Both the position numbers and the translations under genes were made by a program. A DNA stretch of 64,000 nt from Diphasiastrum complanatum. Lineage: Eukaryota; Streptophyta; Lycopodiopsida; Lycopodiales; Lycopodiaceae. The stretch covers positions 29,402,649 through 29,466,648 of the forward strand of contig CM055100.1 in NCBI GenBank assembly GCA_029204225.1, written 5' to 3'. Below the pieces are notes generated by a model. It saw only the letters and a list, made by a program, of their open reading frames with translations, made no database searches and was not told the origin of the DNA. Shown here piece after piece: positions 33,990-45,772 of the stretch (position 1 is the first letter of the stretch; the number at the start of each line of letters is the position of its first letter).

Positions 33990-35030
33990 GAATGATTAGT
34001 ACCTTCAACATAAGGATGATTGAAGTACTCTCTTTTTTCAAACAAGAACTTCTACTCAATGATTTAGGTAGTGACTCATATGATAATGATTCTTCCTCAC
34101 TATCATTCACAATGACATCATTCAAAGTACATCCTACTTTGAACTCTTCACATACTTCTCTTCTTCTTAACTTGTGACTATCTCCCTCACCAAGTCTCAT
34201 GATAGAACCATTTGATCTACTCTCTTTATGAAGACATGTGACTCCACTTGCTGGAAAAATGATTTTCTTGGACTCATCACAAAAGAATGTAGAAGAACCA
34301 CCTCCTTCATGCATGCACCTAGCAACATCTTTTTTCATATGATCAAAGAAATCATTAGCAACAACCTTTTCCAAGGAAGAACCTTCACCACCTCCATTGA
34401 TGAAGTTAGCTCTTTCCTTACCTTTTGCATGCTTGCACTTGCCATGAAGAACTATTGAAACACCATCATTATCCTCAAGACTAGCCAAGTTAGCACAAAA
34501 ATGAACACCTCCACGAAGCATATTAGATCTTGACCTAGATCTAGCATAAGGAAGCTTTTTAGACTTTGCACAAGATCCACCAATCTTATTGATGCTAAAA
34601 GGGAACTTTGAAAAGTTGAGACCCATCTCCTTTTCCATTCCATCCTTTTTGTTATCAAGCTTGAAAAGTCTACCTTGTCTATTGCCCCTAGCAACCAAGA
34701 TTTCTTCCTTTTTCATGAAACAAGCATCACCACCAAACTTTACCATGTATCCTTTCTCTATCATTTGACCAACACTTGGCAAATTCTTTGAAAGTGAAGG
34801 AATGTAAAGAACACCATCAAGTCTTCCTTTCCTATTAGTAGAGAGACAAATAGAAATCGAACCAATACCTTTAATCACACACTCACCACCATTGGCCATG
34901 TGAATTTATTTCTTGGCTCGATCATAAGTGACCAAAGAAGTAAAGAACTCCTTGGGACTAGTCATGTGTGTTCTAGCTCCACTATCAATCCACCATGAAT
35001 CTTTGTCACCTTCACTTGATATTAGACTTG
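33979..35030 (-). CDS. Copia protease ORF with non-integrase extension
   Basis: Protease begins near 35030 (WWIDSGARTHMTSPKEFF), crosses one stop (KK*IHMANGG) and continues as an open frame of 306 codons from 34899: ECVIKGIGSISI, LYIPSLSKNLPSVGQMIEKG and EILVARGNRQGRLFKLD, the normal pre-integrase boundary. Instead of integrase there follows about 200 residues without HHCC or D,D-35-E motifs: basic SRSRSNML, KCKHAKGKERANFINGGGE, CMHEGGGSSTFFCDESKK, an acidic SEEESLSYES. The function of this part is unknown. It looks like a non-autonomous copia derivative. Confidence 0.6.
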
Positions 35031-35430
35031 AAGAACATCAAAAGAGAATCACCACCACCTAGATCCTCATCATTAGTAGTAAAGTTGATTTGCTTGCTAC
35101 CTTCATCTCTTTGCTTCTTCAAACATTCATTTGCAAAATGCCCATTGATTCAACAATAAAAGCAATTCAACTTAAACTTATCTTTCTTTTTGCCAAAAGT
35201 GGAAGTCTCACCTTGATCTTGTCCTTTTGACCACTAGCCTTTGCCTTTGCCCTTGAACTTGCCTTTGATGAACATAGCCTCCTCTTCATAAAGAGATGTT
35301 GATGTAGATCCATCTCCTCTTGATTGACACCTATATACCTCATTCACCAAGATCTCTTGCAAATCCACAACACTTGGCAAAGTCTTCTGTTGGAAAGGTT
35401 CTGCGAAACCGTTAGAAAGGTTATGCAAAT
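35031..35430 (-). pseudogene. Copia gag C-terminal part with zinc knuckle
   Basis: Minus strand: LPSVVDLQEILVNEVYRCQS, then EEEAMFIKGKFKGKGKG, a stop, WSKGQDQGETSTFGKKK and the knuckle CFYC..NGHFANEC broken by a stop. The same family is at 57989-58612 (WSKGQYQGGDSTF, CFYCGVKRHFASEC). The gag N terminus is missing. Confidence 0.8.
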
Positions 35431-35744
35431 TCTTCCTTAGAGAATGCGATTAGAGGTTGAATAAATCACACCAATATCAGCGTTTTTAATCATGCCTGAA
35501 TCTGATCTATGTACTAATAGAGCAGTTCTATTATGATTAAATTATGTGTGCGGAAATATGAGTGCGAAAATTGAAAATATATGCGCGAATGTGATAGACA
35601 ATTAGATAATCAGATGAACGACTGAAACTTCGATCAGAAAAAAAAAATTATAATTCTGAGTCTGAATCAATATACATTTTTCTTGATGCCTTGTGGTATC
35701 TCTTTTACGAAGAGTACACAAGTGCGCAAGTGCATAAGTAAATA
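35431..35744. other. No gene; junction DNA
   Basis: Between the truncated gag and the 150-bp tandem repeats. No motif seen. Confidence 0.4.
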
Positions 35745-36198
35745 AGTTTCCCTGAAAAATAACTCTTGCAGCTTGGTTAGCAAGTGGATCTGACTCAAAT
35801 ACAAGCACATACCAGCCTTCGAAGATTAGTTCCCAAAAAATCTCAAAATTTGGCCAAAAAACCCCCAAAAAAATGCACTTTTTTCAAGATTTTTTGAGTT
35901 TCCTTGAGAATTAACTCTTGCAGCTTGTTAAGAAGGTGAATCTGACCCAAATACAAGTTTATACCAGTCTGTGAGGGTTTGTTCCTAGAAAATCTTAAAA
36001 TTTTGCCAAAAAAACCCAAACAAAATGCACTTTTTTCAAGATTTTTTGAGTTTCCTTGAGAATTAACTCTCGCAGCATGGTTACCAGGTGAATCTGACTC
36101 AGATACAAGTCCATACCAGTCTGCAAGGGTTCATTCCCAGAAAATCTTAAAATGTTACAAAAAAAATCCCAAAAAAATACACTTTTCCATGATTTATT
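35745..36198. repeat. Three ~150-bp tandem repeats
   Basis: Units start near 35745, 35897 and 36047, each with AGTTTCC.TGA, TAACTCT.GCAGC, GAATCTGACTCA-like, ATACCAG, an A-rich CCAAAAAA block and CACTTTTT. A fourth, badly decayed copy follows to about 36300. Related sequence (opposite strand) lies in the nested gypsy leader at about 22160-22330. Confidence 0.85.
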
Positions 36199-36832
36199 GA
36201 GATTTGCTGGGAAGTAACCTTTGTAAAGCGTTATATAGATTTATTTAACCTATATCTAGCTACTATGAAATTTTTGTAAAGATCTAATGGTTGTATTTTG
36301 AAATATCTAAGAAACAGTGCCAAAAACTGCCAAAAAATTGAGTTTTTTTAAGATCATGACAAATTTGTCCATCAAGAACTCTTGCAGAACTCACATTGTC
36401 TATAAATGATCCAGATACAGCTACTGTAGGAAGGTTGAAACTTAGATTCACTTAGATATGAAGAAATCTCAAAAAAAAAAAAAAACCACAAAAAACCAAG
36501 AAAAAGGGCTAAAATCACACTATTAGCCAACTGAAACTGATGAGATCTTGTCAAATCTAGGTTGTAGTCACATTATCCATCAAGATCCAACATCCCTGGG
36601 CTGAATCAAGTGAATGAACCTCAAATCAAGCCGATCATTTCCCTCCACATCAACCATTATCCATCCATCATTCTTCTGTCCCATCTCTATTCCATGTTCT
36701 ATCTCCATCTCTGCTAAATAAATCCATTTTTGTCTCTATTCTCATCCATACTGATCCACCGTTTACCAATTCTCTTCTCTTCTTCTTCTTTTTTTTCTTC
36801 TTCTTCTCCATCTCCCAAAAAAAAAAATGTGA
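36199..36832. other. No gene; decayed repeat copy and CT-rich stretch
   Basis: Contains a (TTC)n stretch at about 36778-36810. No coding frame recognised. Confidence 0.45.
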
Positions 36833-36846
36833 GGGGGGGGGGGGGG
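36833..36846. repeat. Poly(G)14 tract
   Basis: Follows a poly(A) run and precedes TGCGTTGG. It may be a slipped polypurine tract at an element edge. Confidence 0.9.
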
Positions 36847-36927
36847 TGCGTTGGAACACCAGAGTCATTGAGAAAACCTTGAGGCAATTCATCAACCAGC
36901 CACTTTGCGATATTCTAGTGCTAAACT

Positions 36928-37539
36928 ATGAAGACCACCAATGTAGGATTATCTAAACCAAAAAAGTTCCCTAATGAAACAATCCGAGATATGACATTCG
37001 ACAAAGCAGTTAGCCTTGTTGCTGATGAGAGACTGATGAGAGATGAAAAAGAGGGAAGCAGTGATCACGAGAAGGCTCTCTTCACGAAAGGAAAGAAGAA
37101 AAACAAGAACAAGCCAAAATTCGAGAAGACGAAGTTCTCGAATCAGCAATCTTCTTCCTGCGATCATTGCCACAAACCAGGCCATACGACCAACAAATGT
37201 TGGTTCAATCCAGCAATACCTTGCATGCACTGCACGAAGAAAGGACATTCTGCATACGATTGTAGATTTAATCCAAAAAGAAAAAACAAAGCTGAAAAGG
37301 CAAATGTTGCAAAGTCATCTAAGGATGCAGAAAGAGGTGACAAAGCTTTCACGATACTCGATGAAGTTTTAGCTAGCTACTCTGAACACGACTACGATGT
37401 AGTCATCGATTCAGGAGCAACTTCACACATAACCTACAACAAGAAAATTCTGATCAGTTTTCGCAAACTCGAAAACGACAGAGCAGTGATTCTAGGCGAT
37501 GGAAGCAGACACGATGTCAAAGGCATCGGCACTTTATAG
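36928..37539 (+). CDS. Copia Gag C-terminus and protease with two zinc knuckles
   Basis: 203 codons. Two CCHC knuckles, CDHCHKPGHTTNKC (about residues 77-90) and CMHCTKKGHSAYDC (about 98-111), are followed by a basic linker and the protease active site VVIDSGATSHIT (about residue 160) and VILGDGSRHDVKGIGTL, where a stop (TAG) falls. Most plant copia Gag proteins have one knuckle. The start ATG is only the first in the open frame; true gag begins upstream and is broken. Confidence 0.9.
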   Translation: MKTTNVGLSKPKKFPNETIRDMTFDKAVSLVADERLMRDEKEGSSDHEKALFTKGKKKNKNKPKFEKTKFSNQQSSSCDHCHKPGHTTNKCWFNPAIPCMHCTKKGHSAYDCRFNPKRKNKAEKANVAKSSKDAERGDKAFTILDEVLASYSEHDYDVVIDSGATSHITYNKKILISFRKLENDRAVILGDGSRHDVKGIGTL

Positions 37540-37582
37540 CTGCGAACATTATTAGGTCAAGCAGAGCTGCTAGGAGCACTCT

Positions 37583-38722
37583 ATGTGCCCTCACTTAGCA
37601 TCGGATCTGTTGTCTGTTTCTAAGATGGCAAATCTTGGCATTCAAGTTTTGTTCGACGACAACACTTGTCGCATGATCGAGAAGACGACAAACAAGTTGT
37701 TGATAGTCGGATGCAGAGAAGGAAATCTCTACCAGGCCAAAATAATCAGCAACTTTGATAGCATATTGAATGCATCAGAAAATGAAGATCAGCTCTGGCA
37801 TAGGAGAATGTATCATCTGAATATGCAAAGCCTGTGTGACAGGAGCAAAAAAGACAGTGTCACGGGTCTCAAGATTTCAGGGTCCGAAACTGAGTTCTGC
37901 GAAGCTTGTCAAAAAGGCAAACAACATCGAAATCCATTCACACATGAGGGAAGAAGATCCAATGAGATTCTTGAGCTCGTCCACTCTGATGTTTGTGGAC
38001 CAATGAAGACAAATTCGCTCTCAGGTTCAAGATACTTTCTGATGTTCATAGATGATTACAGCCGAATGACTACAATCTACTAGTTGAAGAAGAAATCCAA
38101 AGTGGTTGATTTCTTCAAGAAGTTCGTGGCATTTGCAGAGTGACACACCTCAAAAAAGATACAGATCCTTAGATCTGACAACGGAGGTGAATACAAAAGC
38201 ACAGAATTCTCAAAATTCTGCGAAGAACAGGGGATTGAACACTAGTCCACTCCTGCATACACACCAGAATACAACGGTGTGGCAGAAAGAAGAAACAGAA
38301 GGCTAGTCGAAGGAGCCAGATGCATGATGGCACAGGCTCAATTGCCAGGTCAATTCTGGACTGAGCCAATAGCTGCAACTGTACACCTACAGAATAGATC
38401 TACAATGACAGCGCTGGAAAACAAAACACCATACGAAATGTGGATAGGCAGAAAGCTTGATTTGTCATACGTACGAGTGTTTGGATGTGCAGCATACAAG
38501 CACATTCCCAAAGAAAAAAGAAACAAGCTCGATGACAAATCTGAACAAACAATCATGGTCGGCTACTCGAACGGAACACAAGTGTACAGGCTCTATGATC
38601 CAACAACGAAGAAGGTTGTTTCGAGTAGAGATGTGAAGTTCGACGAGTACACACTCCTTGGACTGAAAGACGAAAGAGGCCATGAGATCTTCACACTGCT
38701 GCCCATTCAAGAGGGAGATTGA
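37583..38722 (+). pseudogene. Copia pre-integrase and integrase
   Basis: LWHRRMYHLNMQSL (pre-integrase), CEACQKGKQHRNPF, first Asp in LVHSDVCGPMKTNS, FLMFIDDYSRMTTIY followed by a TAG, then LRSDNGGEYKSTEF in another frame, TPEYNGVAERRNRR with catalytic Glu, FWTEPIAATVHLQNRS, RVFGCAAYKHIPKEKR and VVSSRDVKFDEYTL. Single-base stops and short frameshifts interrupt it, but all motifs are present and the length is normal. Confidence 0.92.
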
Positions 38723-38949
38723 GGATAGACATCAAATCAAAATGTAGAGCCACAGACTCCAGAGCAGCAGAAGGCAGAGGATCAATCTCACAAACATGAA
38801 ACGTTTGAGCAGCAACGAAATGAACCTCGAAGGTCAACGAGACAAAGAAGACCTCCAAACCGCTACTTTGACAATCTTCAATGGAACGAAGACACGCAAT
38901 TCGAATACTGTAGTTTCACAGAAGAGCCAGCAACATACCAAGAAGCTAT

Positions 38950-39800
38950 CCAGAGTCCAGAGGGAGAATTCTGAAAGTAGGCAATGTCAGAGGGGATCGA
39001 GTCGATGAGGCAAAACGAGGCATGGACATTAGAGCCACTATCAGAAAACAGAAAAATAGTTGACTGCAAGTGGGTATACAAGAAAAAGATGAAATCAGAT
39101 GGCACTATTGGCCGCTTCAAAGCAAGGCTTGTCACGAAGGGCTACACGCAAAGATATGGTGTTGACTATTTCGACATATATTCGCCCACGGGATGACAAA
39201 CATAAGGCTACTCCTTGCATACGCCACACAATACAATCTGGAAATTCACTAGATTGACATAAAAATAGCCTGTCTCCATGGAGATCTAGAGGAGAAAATC
39301 TTTATGAAACAACCTGAAGGCTATGAAGACCCTGACAATCGACAATATGTCTATCAGTTGCAGAGATGCATCTATGGTCTGAAACAGGCATCACGAGCCT
39401 GGTATAAAAAGCTTGATGGTCTTCTGAAGTCTCCAGACTTCAATCCTACTCAACCAGACTACAATGTGTACATTAAAAAAGTAGGAAAGTATTTTGTGTA
39501 CTGACCATTTTCGTGGATGATTCACTGATGATAGGAAATTCCTTGATGCTAATCAAAGACACGAAAGTCAGATTTCTGAAAGCTACGAAATCACAGATCT
39601 TGGAGAAGCAATGAAATGCTTAGGGCTGGAGATCATAAGAGATCGAACAACGGGCAAAATACACTTGATTCAGTCAAGATATGCCAGGAAAGTGCTAAGG
39701 CAGTACCACATGATGGATTGCAAGAAAATGGCTACACCAATGATAGTTGGAGCCAAGCTCACGAAGCAAGATTGCCCAAAAATAGAAGAGAAAGAATAGA
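38950..39800 (+). pseudogene. Copia reverse transcriptase
   Basis: [45 protein letters not shown], then a frameshift. It continues GDLEEKIFMKQPEGYEDPD, RCIYGLKQASRAWYKKLD, a region around 39510 reading FVDDSLMI (in place of YVDD), and EAMKCLGLEIIRDRT and RYARKVLRQYHMMDCK. Frameshifts near 39196 and 39500. Probably inactive as it stands. Confidence 0.9.
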
Positions 39801-40480
39801 AGATGACAGGTATACCCTACCAGAACTTAATCGGTAGTCTGATGTACTTGACAATTTGTACCAGACCCGATCTGACTTTCTCTGTTTACGCATTGAGTCA
39901 ATTCTCTTCAAATCTTGGCTTGGCACAGTGGCAAATGGCCAAACAATTCTACAGTATCTGAAGGGTACCCAGAATATGGGATTAACAAAGAAAAAGTATT
40001 CAAGTTGCATCACTACAGTGATGCGAACTGGCAAGCTGTAAAGATGACAACAAGTCCATTACTGGAGGATGTACAATAGCGTGCGGAACTGCAATCAGCT
40101 GGATATGCAAAAAGCAAACCTTGGTGGCTCAATTCTCTTGCGAAGCTGAATATGTCATAGCTTCAAAGGTCGCAAATGAGGTAGTGTGGCTGCAGATGAT
40201 GCTGGAGGCAATTGGGATACCACAAGAGGGGCCAAGCATGACGATGATGGACTCTCAGAGTGCCATCTATATGTCCCAAGATCTTGTCTTCCATTCAACG
40301 ACAAAGCACATACCTCTAAAGTACCATCACATTCGAGGTTTGTTCTCGAAAGGAGAGCTCCAGGTCCAGTTCATAAAATCAGAAAATATGATTGCAGATT
40401 TGCTCATGAAACCGCTCGACAAGCCACTCTTTGCGAAGCAAAGAAAGACAATTGGATTAAATGAACAAAGCTGCAAGGTT
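39800..40480 (+). pseudogene. Copia RNase H
   Basis: NLIGSLMYLTICTRPDL, DANWQAVK (after a frameshift), SCEAEYVIASKVANEVVWL, MDSQSAIYMSQD, HSTTKHIPLKYHHIR and MIADLLMKPLDK. The polypurine tract CAAGAGGGAG (40481-40490) overlaps the end of the frame. Confidence 0.9.
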
Positions 40481-40490
40481 CAAGAGGGAG

Positions 40491-41165
40491 TGTCAAAAAT
40501 GGTGAAATCCTGCAACTTTGTCGCGGCACAAAAAAGAAACAAAGGTCGAACGAGAACAATTCGCGACAGTCAACGTCCCTTGACTCGAAGACAAACGATT
40601 CGCAAATCATAAACATGCCTCCAGGACCGCAAACCGCAAAGGGACGCAAAAGGAAAAACTACGAAAGAAACGAAGAGAACGAAAGCAAATGGGAGATTAC
40701 AAAACAAACGAAGAGAAATCTTCCGCACTGCCAGCTGGCAGCTCAATGGGCTTGGAGTCGTAGACTTCACACCCAGCTAAAATGAGCGGCAATGCCGGAG
40801 ACTAACTAACTAGTTGATTAGCGTTAACTAGTCTTGTGATTCTACGTTTAGCTATCTTGTAAACTTCACACAATGGAGGTATAAACTATCCTTTCTGGAT
40901 CATAACAAGTAATCTAAATATAGAGATCTGTAAGAGACAGAGAGATAGATGTAGCGAGTAGAGCAAAAAAGTAAAAATACTAGAGTTGTGCATGAAAGTC
41001 AGCCAACGAGGAGAACACAACGAAAGAGCAAAGTGTCATTCCGCCAACGAGCGAAACACTGACGATCTCGCTCTGAAAATTAAACTGATAATACAGTCAC
41101 TCTATATTTGTGCATCTCCTTGTCTTGTGTTGTCTGTCTTGATTGCTAGAATAAAATGTGTTTTG
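40491..41165 (+). mobile_element. Copia 3' LTR
   Basis: Begins TGTCAAAAATGG right after the polypurine tract. TATAAACTA at about 40878 and AATAAA near 41149 fit promoter and polyadenylation elements. The right end is not marked by a clear CA or TSD, so the end coordinate is approximate. Confidence 0.65.
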
Positions 41166-41715
41166 TGATGTGTAGTCAAGCGCAAAAAGAAAATTAAAGG
41201 GTTTGGACATGTTATAAAAGGATGTAACTCGTGGATAGGCATATCTTCTCTCTTCTCTATCGCATTTCATGCTTATACATGGTTCTCTTCGGTTCTACTA
41301 TCCATTGGTGCACTATACTTGTGATTGCTTGTAATTCTATGTGTAGAATGATCTATATTTGTTATTTTTGGATCCACACGTGTGAAATACAGTAGCTTGA
41401 TGGTTTTATATAGACAGCAACAGTACTTTATGATTTGGTTGATGTTTGATCAAGTTCTATTAGATTTTGCATCTCATTCACGGAGTAGATGCTGATTTTT
41501 CTACATTGGTAAGATTGCTGATTTGTTCTCTTTCTAAACCCAAGATTAGTTTATGGATTTGGATCATCATTGGTCTGAATTCTTTCACAAATGCTAGCAG
41601 CATGTGGTCTTGCTAATTCGCAAATGAGGTGAGTTATGCTATGATCAGGGTCCTTAAATAGATTTTTTTCTGGCCATATCACCTTCAAAATTAACATTTT
41701 CAGGGCCTACGCCAC
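41166..41715. other. No gene; inter-element DNA
   Basis: No coding frame. On the minus strand TGGCGTAGGCCC follows the gypsy LTR end, only weakly like a primer-binding site. Confidence 0.4.
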
Positions 41716-42502
<787 letters not shown>

Positions 42503-42689
42503 GGGTCCACGGCCCAAAGTAGTGCCGGTCCCTCGGCACTAGACTGCAACTGTCATGAAGGGGCGCTGTTGTCGGTTCTTTTATTGCTGGGACATAGGTG
42601 CTTTAGGAAAAGCGTGGATATAATTCGCTTACGTAAAACCTGAGGCTTTATTAGTGGATGATCAGCAAGAACCAAGACTTGCCAGATTT

Positions 42690-42827
42690 TCAATAATATC
42701 CATAAGGGTCTGGCGGCCATTCCGGATAACCTTGTTCATCAACAATGGAGTCGTTGAGGCATTTCATCATAGTATTACAAGATAAAACTGGATCCTCATA
42801 GATTGGCACAACTGGTCCCAACGTCAT
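42690..42827 (-). pseudogene. Conserved gypsy 3'-terminal ORF end
   Basis: MTLGPVVPIYEDP, then QGYPEWPPDPYGYY and stop, homologous to the C terminus of the ORF at 16877-17158. It lies between the integrase C terminus and the LTR. The frame upstream to integrase is broken. Confidence 0.6.
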
Positions 42828-43059
42828 CCCTTATTTTGCCATGGTTTCTGAGATCGAGGTCTTTGATCAGCAAATTGGAGGCTTATTGGTGTAATCTAAT
42901 GATTTGCTTTTCTCTTGATCCTATCTGGACCTGGATCTCTCTTAGATCATGTTGGATCTTCTCTATTCTTGCCAGATCTGAATCCTGGTGGATCTAGCTT
43001 AATCTAACTTGATCTTCCTAGATCTAGTTGTGATGGCCTAGCAGATGAACTTTTCATAA

Positions 43060-43948
43060 TATGCCACCACTAACTTGGAGCTGTCTCACTGCGGCGGCTA
43101 GTACTTGGCAACTGGCTACCATTGATGGGTGTGTCGAAAGGTGTCCCATCTAGTTCTCCAAATTCACGGCTCCATGATTAAGAATTTCTTTGATCCGATA
43201 AGGACCTTCGTCTGTGAATTTTAATTTCCCTTTGATCACCTTGGTTTTATACATCAGGACTAGATCTTCGGATCGAAAATCTTTCTTTTGTAACTTGCGA
43301 TCGTGCCATGCTTTGTGTCTTTCCTTTTTTGGTGCTTGGGCTAAGACCGGGTGTAGAAGGTCATAATTCAATCTTGTTGGTCTCCTTGCCCTTCGGCACG
43401 CTCGTATTTCCTCTGATATTCCTCGTATCCTTATAAATCATTGGCCACCAACATCCTAATTGCAAAATCTTGCGAACTGTATTGTCGGATGCAAAATGGC
43501 CTCCATCCATGCCTTCATGTGAAAGCGAAATGATTTGGGTGGCCTCATGAGGAAGAATACATCACCGAAGAATCCCATCTGGTCCTCTTCGGTACAATTG
43601 GCTGGCAATCAGCTGATAAGGTCTAGCTTTCAAGATCAATTTTCGTTGATCCGCCTTTGGTAGTGATTTGTTTGGTTGGTCTCTCATTAGGTATTCAACT
43701 ATGTCGGCAGCCCATTCCAGTATTGTGTCAATGTAAAATAAGACAGCATCGGGTAGCTCATCATTGGGTTGGGTTGCAACCTCCTTCCCCTTGATATGCG
43801 ATACATGATCTGCCATGTAGTGTTGTTTTTCCTTGTGAACCACTGTAATCAAACTATAACAAGAGAAGTAGCCATCGAGTGATTCTCCCTGTGTTGCAGG
43901 TTTTGTTAACAAGATAGAACAAGGGTTGATGGTCCGCAAAAAAGACAA
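43060..43948 (-). pseudogene. Gypsy RNase H end and integrase, core deleted
   Basis: RNase H tail, then KQHYMADHVSHIKG, DQRKLILKARPYQLIASQL and a zinc-binding SLSHEGMDGGHFASDNT and GCWWPMIYKD. It then jumps near 43380-43430 to the integrase C-terminal domain: RHKAWHDRKLQKKDFRSED and DEGPYRIKEILNHGAV. The whole D,D-35-E catalytic core is missing, so the element cannot integrate by itself. Confidence 0.88.
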
Positions 43949-44051
43949 AGTGTGTGGCCATCAAGTAATGCCAAAACTTCTTAATCGCATATATCATTGC
44001 CAGTGCTTCCCATTATGTGGTTGAGTAATTTATTTCTGTATCATTGAGCTG

Positions 44052-44588
44052 TCAACTTGCAAATCGGATCAAGAAATCATTTTTGTGTTCTCCTGGCTGG
44101 GTTAAGACTGCTCCAACTACATACTTCGATGCGTCCATATGCACATGAAACTCAATGGACCAATTGGGCAGACGTAGGATTGGTGCTGAGACCAATGCAT
44201 GTTTAAGTTTTTGGAAAGCCTTAAGGGCTTTCTTATCCCAATGTGGATCCGTTGTGAGTTTGTAAATTGGTCGTGCTAACTCCGCAAAATCTAGAATGAA
44301 AACTCTGTAATAGTTATCATGACCCATAAAGATGTAGACCTCGCAAATCATTCCTGGTGGTGGTAGATCAACAATGATCCTGATTTTCGATAGGTCTATG
44401 GCAATCCTATGTCTAGACACTATATGGCTTGTAATCAAGCCATGTGTAACCCAAAATTGACATTTTTCTGAGTTCAAAAAATTTGAAATTCACGGCATTT
44501 TTGTAGCACCTTCTCCAGATTGGATAATTGTTCAGAGTTTGGTCCATGCACGCACAGATCGTCCAAGAAAATTTCCAGAAATCTCTGC
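44052..44588 (-). pseudogene. Gypsy RT thumb and RNase H start
   Basis: From the catalytic loop EIFLDDLCVHG (44555-44580) through LEKVLQKC, EKCQFWVTHGLITSHIVSR, KIRIIVDLPPPG, YIFMGHDNYYR, ALKAFQKLKHALVSAPIL and FHVHMDASKYVVGAVLTQ (RNase H Asp). Nearly the same protein is on the plus strand at 63230-64000. Its upstream end is fused to a copia RNase H. Confidence 0.9.
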
Positions 44589-45093
44589 CAAAGCACTTCT
44601 TTTGTAGTAGTAAGTGCCTTATATTCAGCTTCACAAGATGAGAGTGATATGGTATCTTGCTTTTTGGAAAGCCAAGATATTAAATCTCCTCCAAGGTATA
44701 TGACATATGCACTTGTAGATTTCTGATCTACTATATCACTAGCAAAATTTGAGTCAAAATAGCCAATAATAGAAATATTTTCACTTTTGTATAACAAACC
44801 ATAATCATAGGTTGAAGATATGTACCTAATACCCCTTTGGCCATTTTCCAATGATGAATAGTAGGATTTTGCATAGCTTGGATCAACTTATGAATACTAA
44901 AACTTACATCAGGCCTAGTTATGGTAAGCCAAATTAAGGAGCCTATAAGACTCCTAAAAAGAGTGATGTCCATGAAGGATCTTTCATCACCTTTGTTAGG
45001 GTCTTTTACAATTTGCTCCATTGGAGTATCAATACTCTTACAATCAAGCATATTAAACTTTTCAACATTGAAAGAGCATACTTGGATTGACAA
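44589..45093 (-). pseudogene. Copia RNase H, fused to gypsy RT
   Basis: RSLIGSLIWLTITRPDVSF, MENGQRGIRYISSTYDYGL, FDSNFASDIVDQKSTSAYV and SSCEAEYKALTTTKEVLW, after which gypsy RT continues in the same frame. The C-terminal third of RNase H, the polypurine tract and the 3' LTR are missing. Confidence 0.9.
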
Positions 45094-45770
45094 ACAAAAG
45101 CTTTCTCATTATGGAAGTCAAACTCTAATCCTAAGATGTAATGAATTTTTCCAAGATCCTGCATCTTGAACTCTCTTCCAAGTGCAACTTTGGTTTCTTC
45201 AACTAAATTGATACAACTTCCTGTTAGGATAATATCATCAACATAAATTAGAAGAATGACAATATCACTATCATAGAACTTGACGTACAAGGAAGGATCA
45301 TAGTTACTAATATTGAATCCTAGTGAGATTAGGAAAGTGTTAAGTCGAGAATACCACGATCTTGGTGCTTGCTTTAGTCCATAGAGACTTTTGAAGAGCA
45401 AGCAAATTTTGGTCTTGTCTTGGATGAATCCAAGGGGCTGTTCCATAAAAATTTCTTCTTCTAGATATCCATTGAAAAATGCATTTGACACATCTAGTTG
45501 AAAAACTTGCCATTTGAAAAAACAAGCAATAGAAATGATGATTCTAATTGATACCATTTTTGCAACTGAAGCAAAAGTCTCCTCATAATCAAGTCCATAA
45601 ACTTGAGCAAAGCCCTTTGCACAAAGTCTTGTCTTGTACTTGTTGATTGTGTCATCTTGATTATATTTGACTCGAAAAACCCATTTGCAACCAATAGTGT
45701 GCTTGTTGGATGGAAGATCCACAAGCTCCCATGTCTTGTTGGCAATCAATGCATCATATTCCTCCTTCAT
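45006..45770 (-). pseudogene. Copia reverse transcriptase, mostly open
   Basis: 254 codons open: MKEEYDALIANKTWELVDL, CKWVFRVKYNQDDT, RLCAKGFAQVYGLDYEETF, QLDVSNAFFNGYLEEEIFM, KSLYGLKQAPRSWYSRLN, LLIYVDDIILTGS (intact YVDD) and FKMQDLGKIHYILGLEF. It then frameshifts into the linker region near 45060. The N-terminal Met is a convenience start; the true frame comes from integrase. Confidence 0.93.
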
Positions 45771-45772
45771 GG

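Larger units (their letters stand above)
36853..41165 (+). mobile_element. Near-complete Ty1/copia element lacking 5' LTR
   Basis: Order: gag C-terminal half, protease, integrase, RT, RNase H, polypurine tract, 3' LTR. The 5' LTR and gag N terminus are missing; the left edge is approximate. It has relatively few lesions compared with its neighbours, each described under its parts. Confidence 0.85.
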
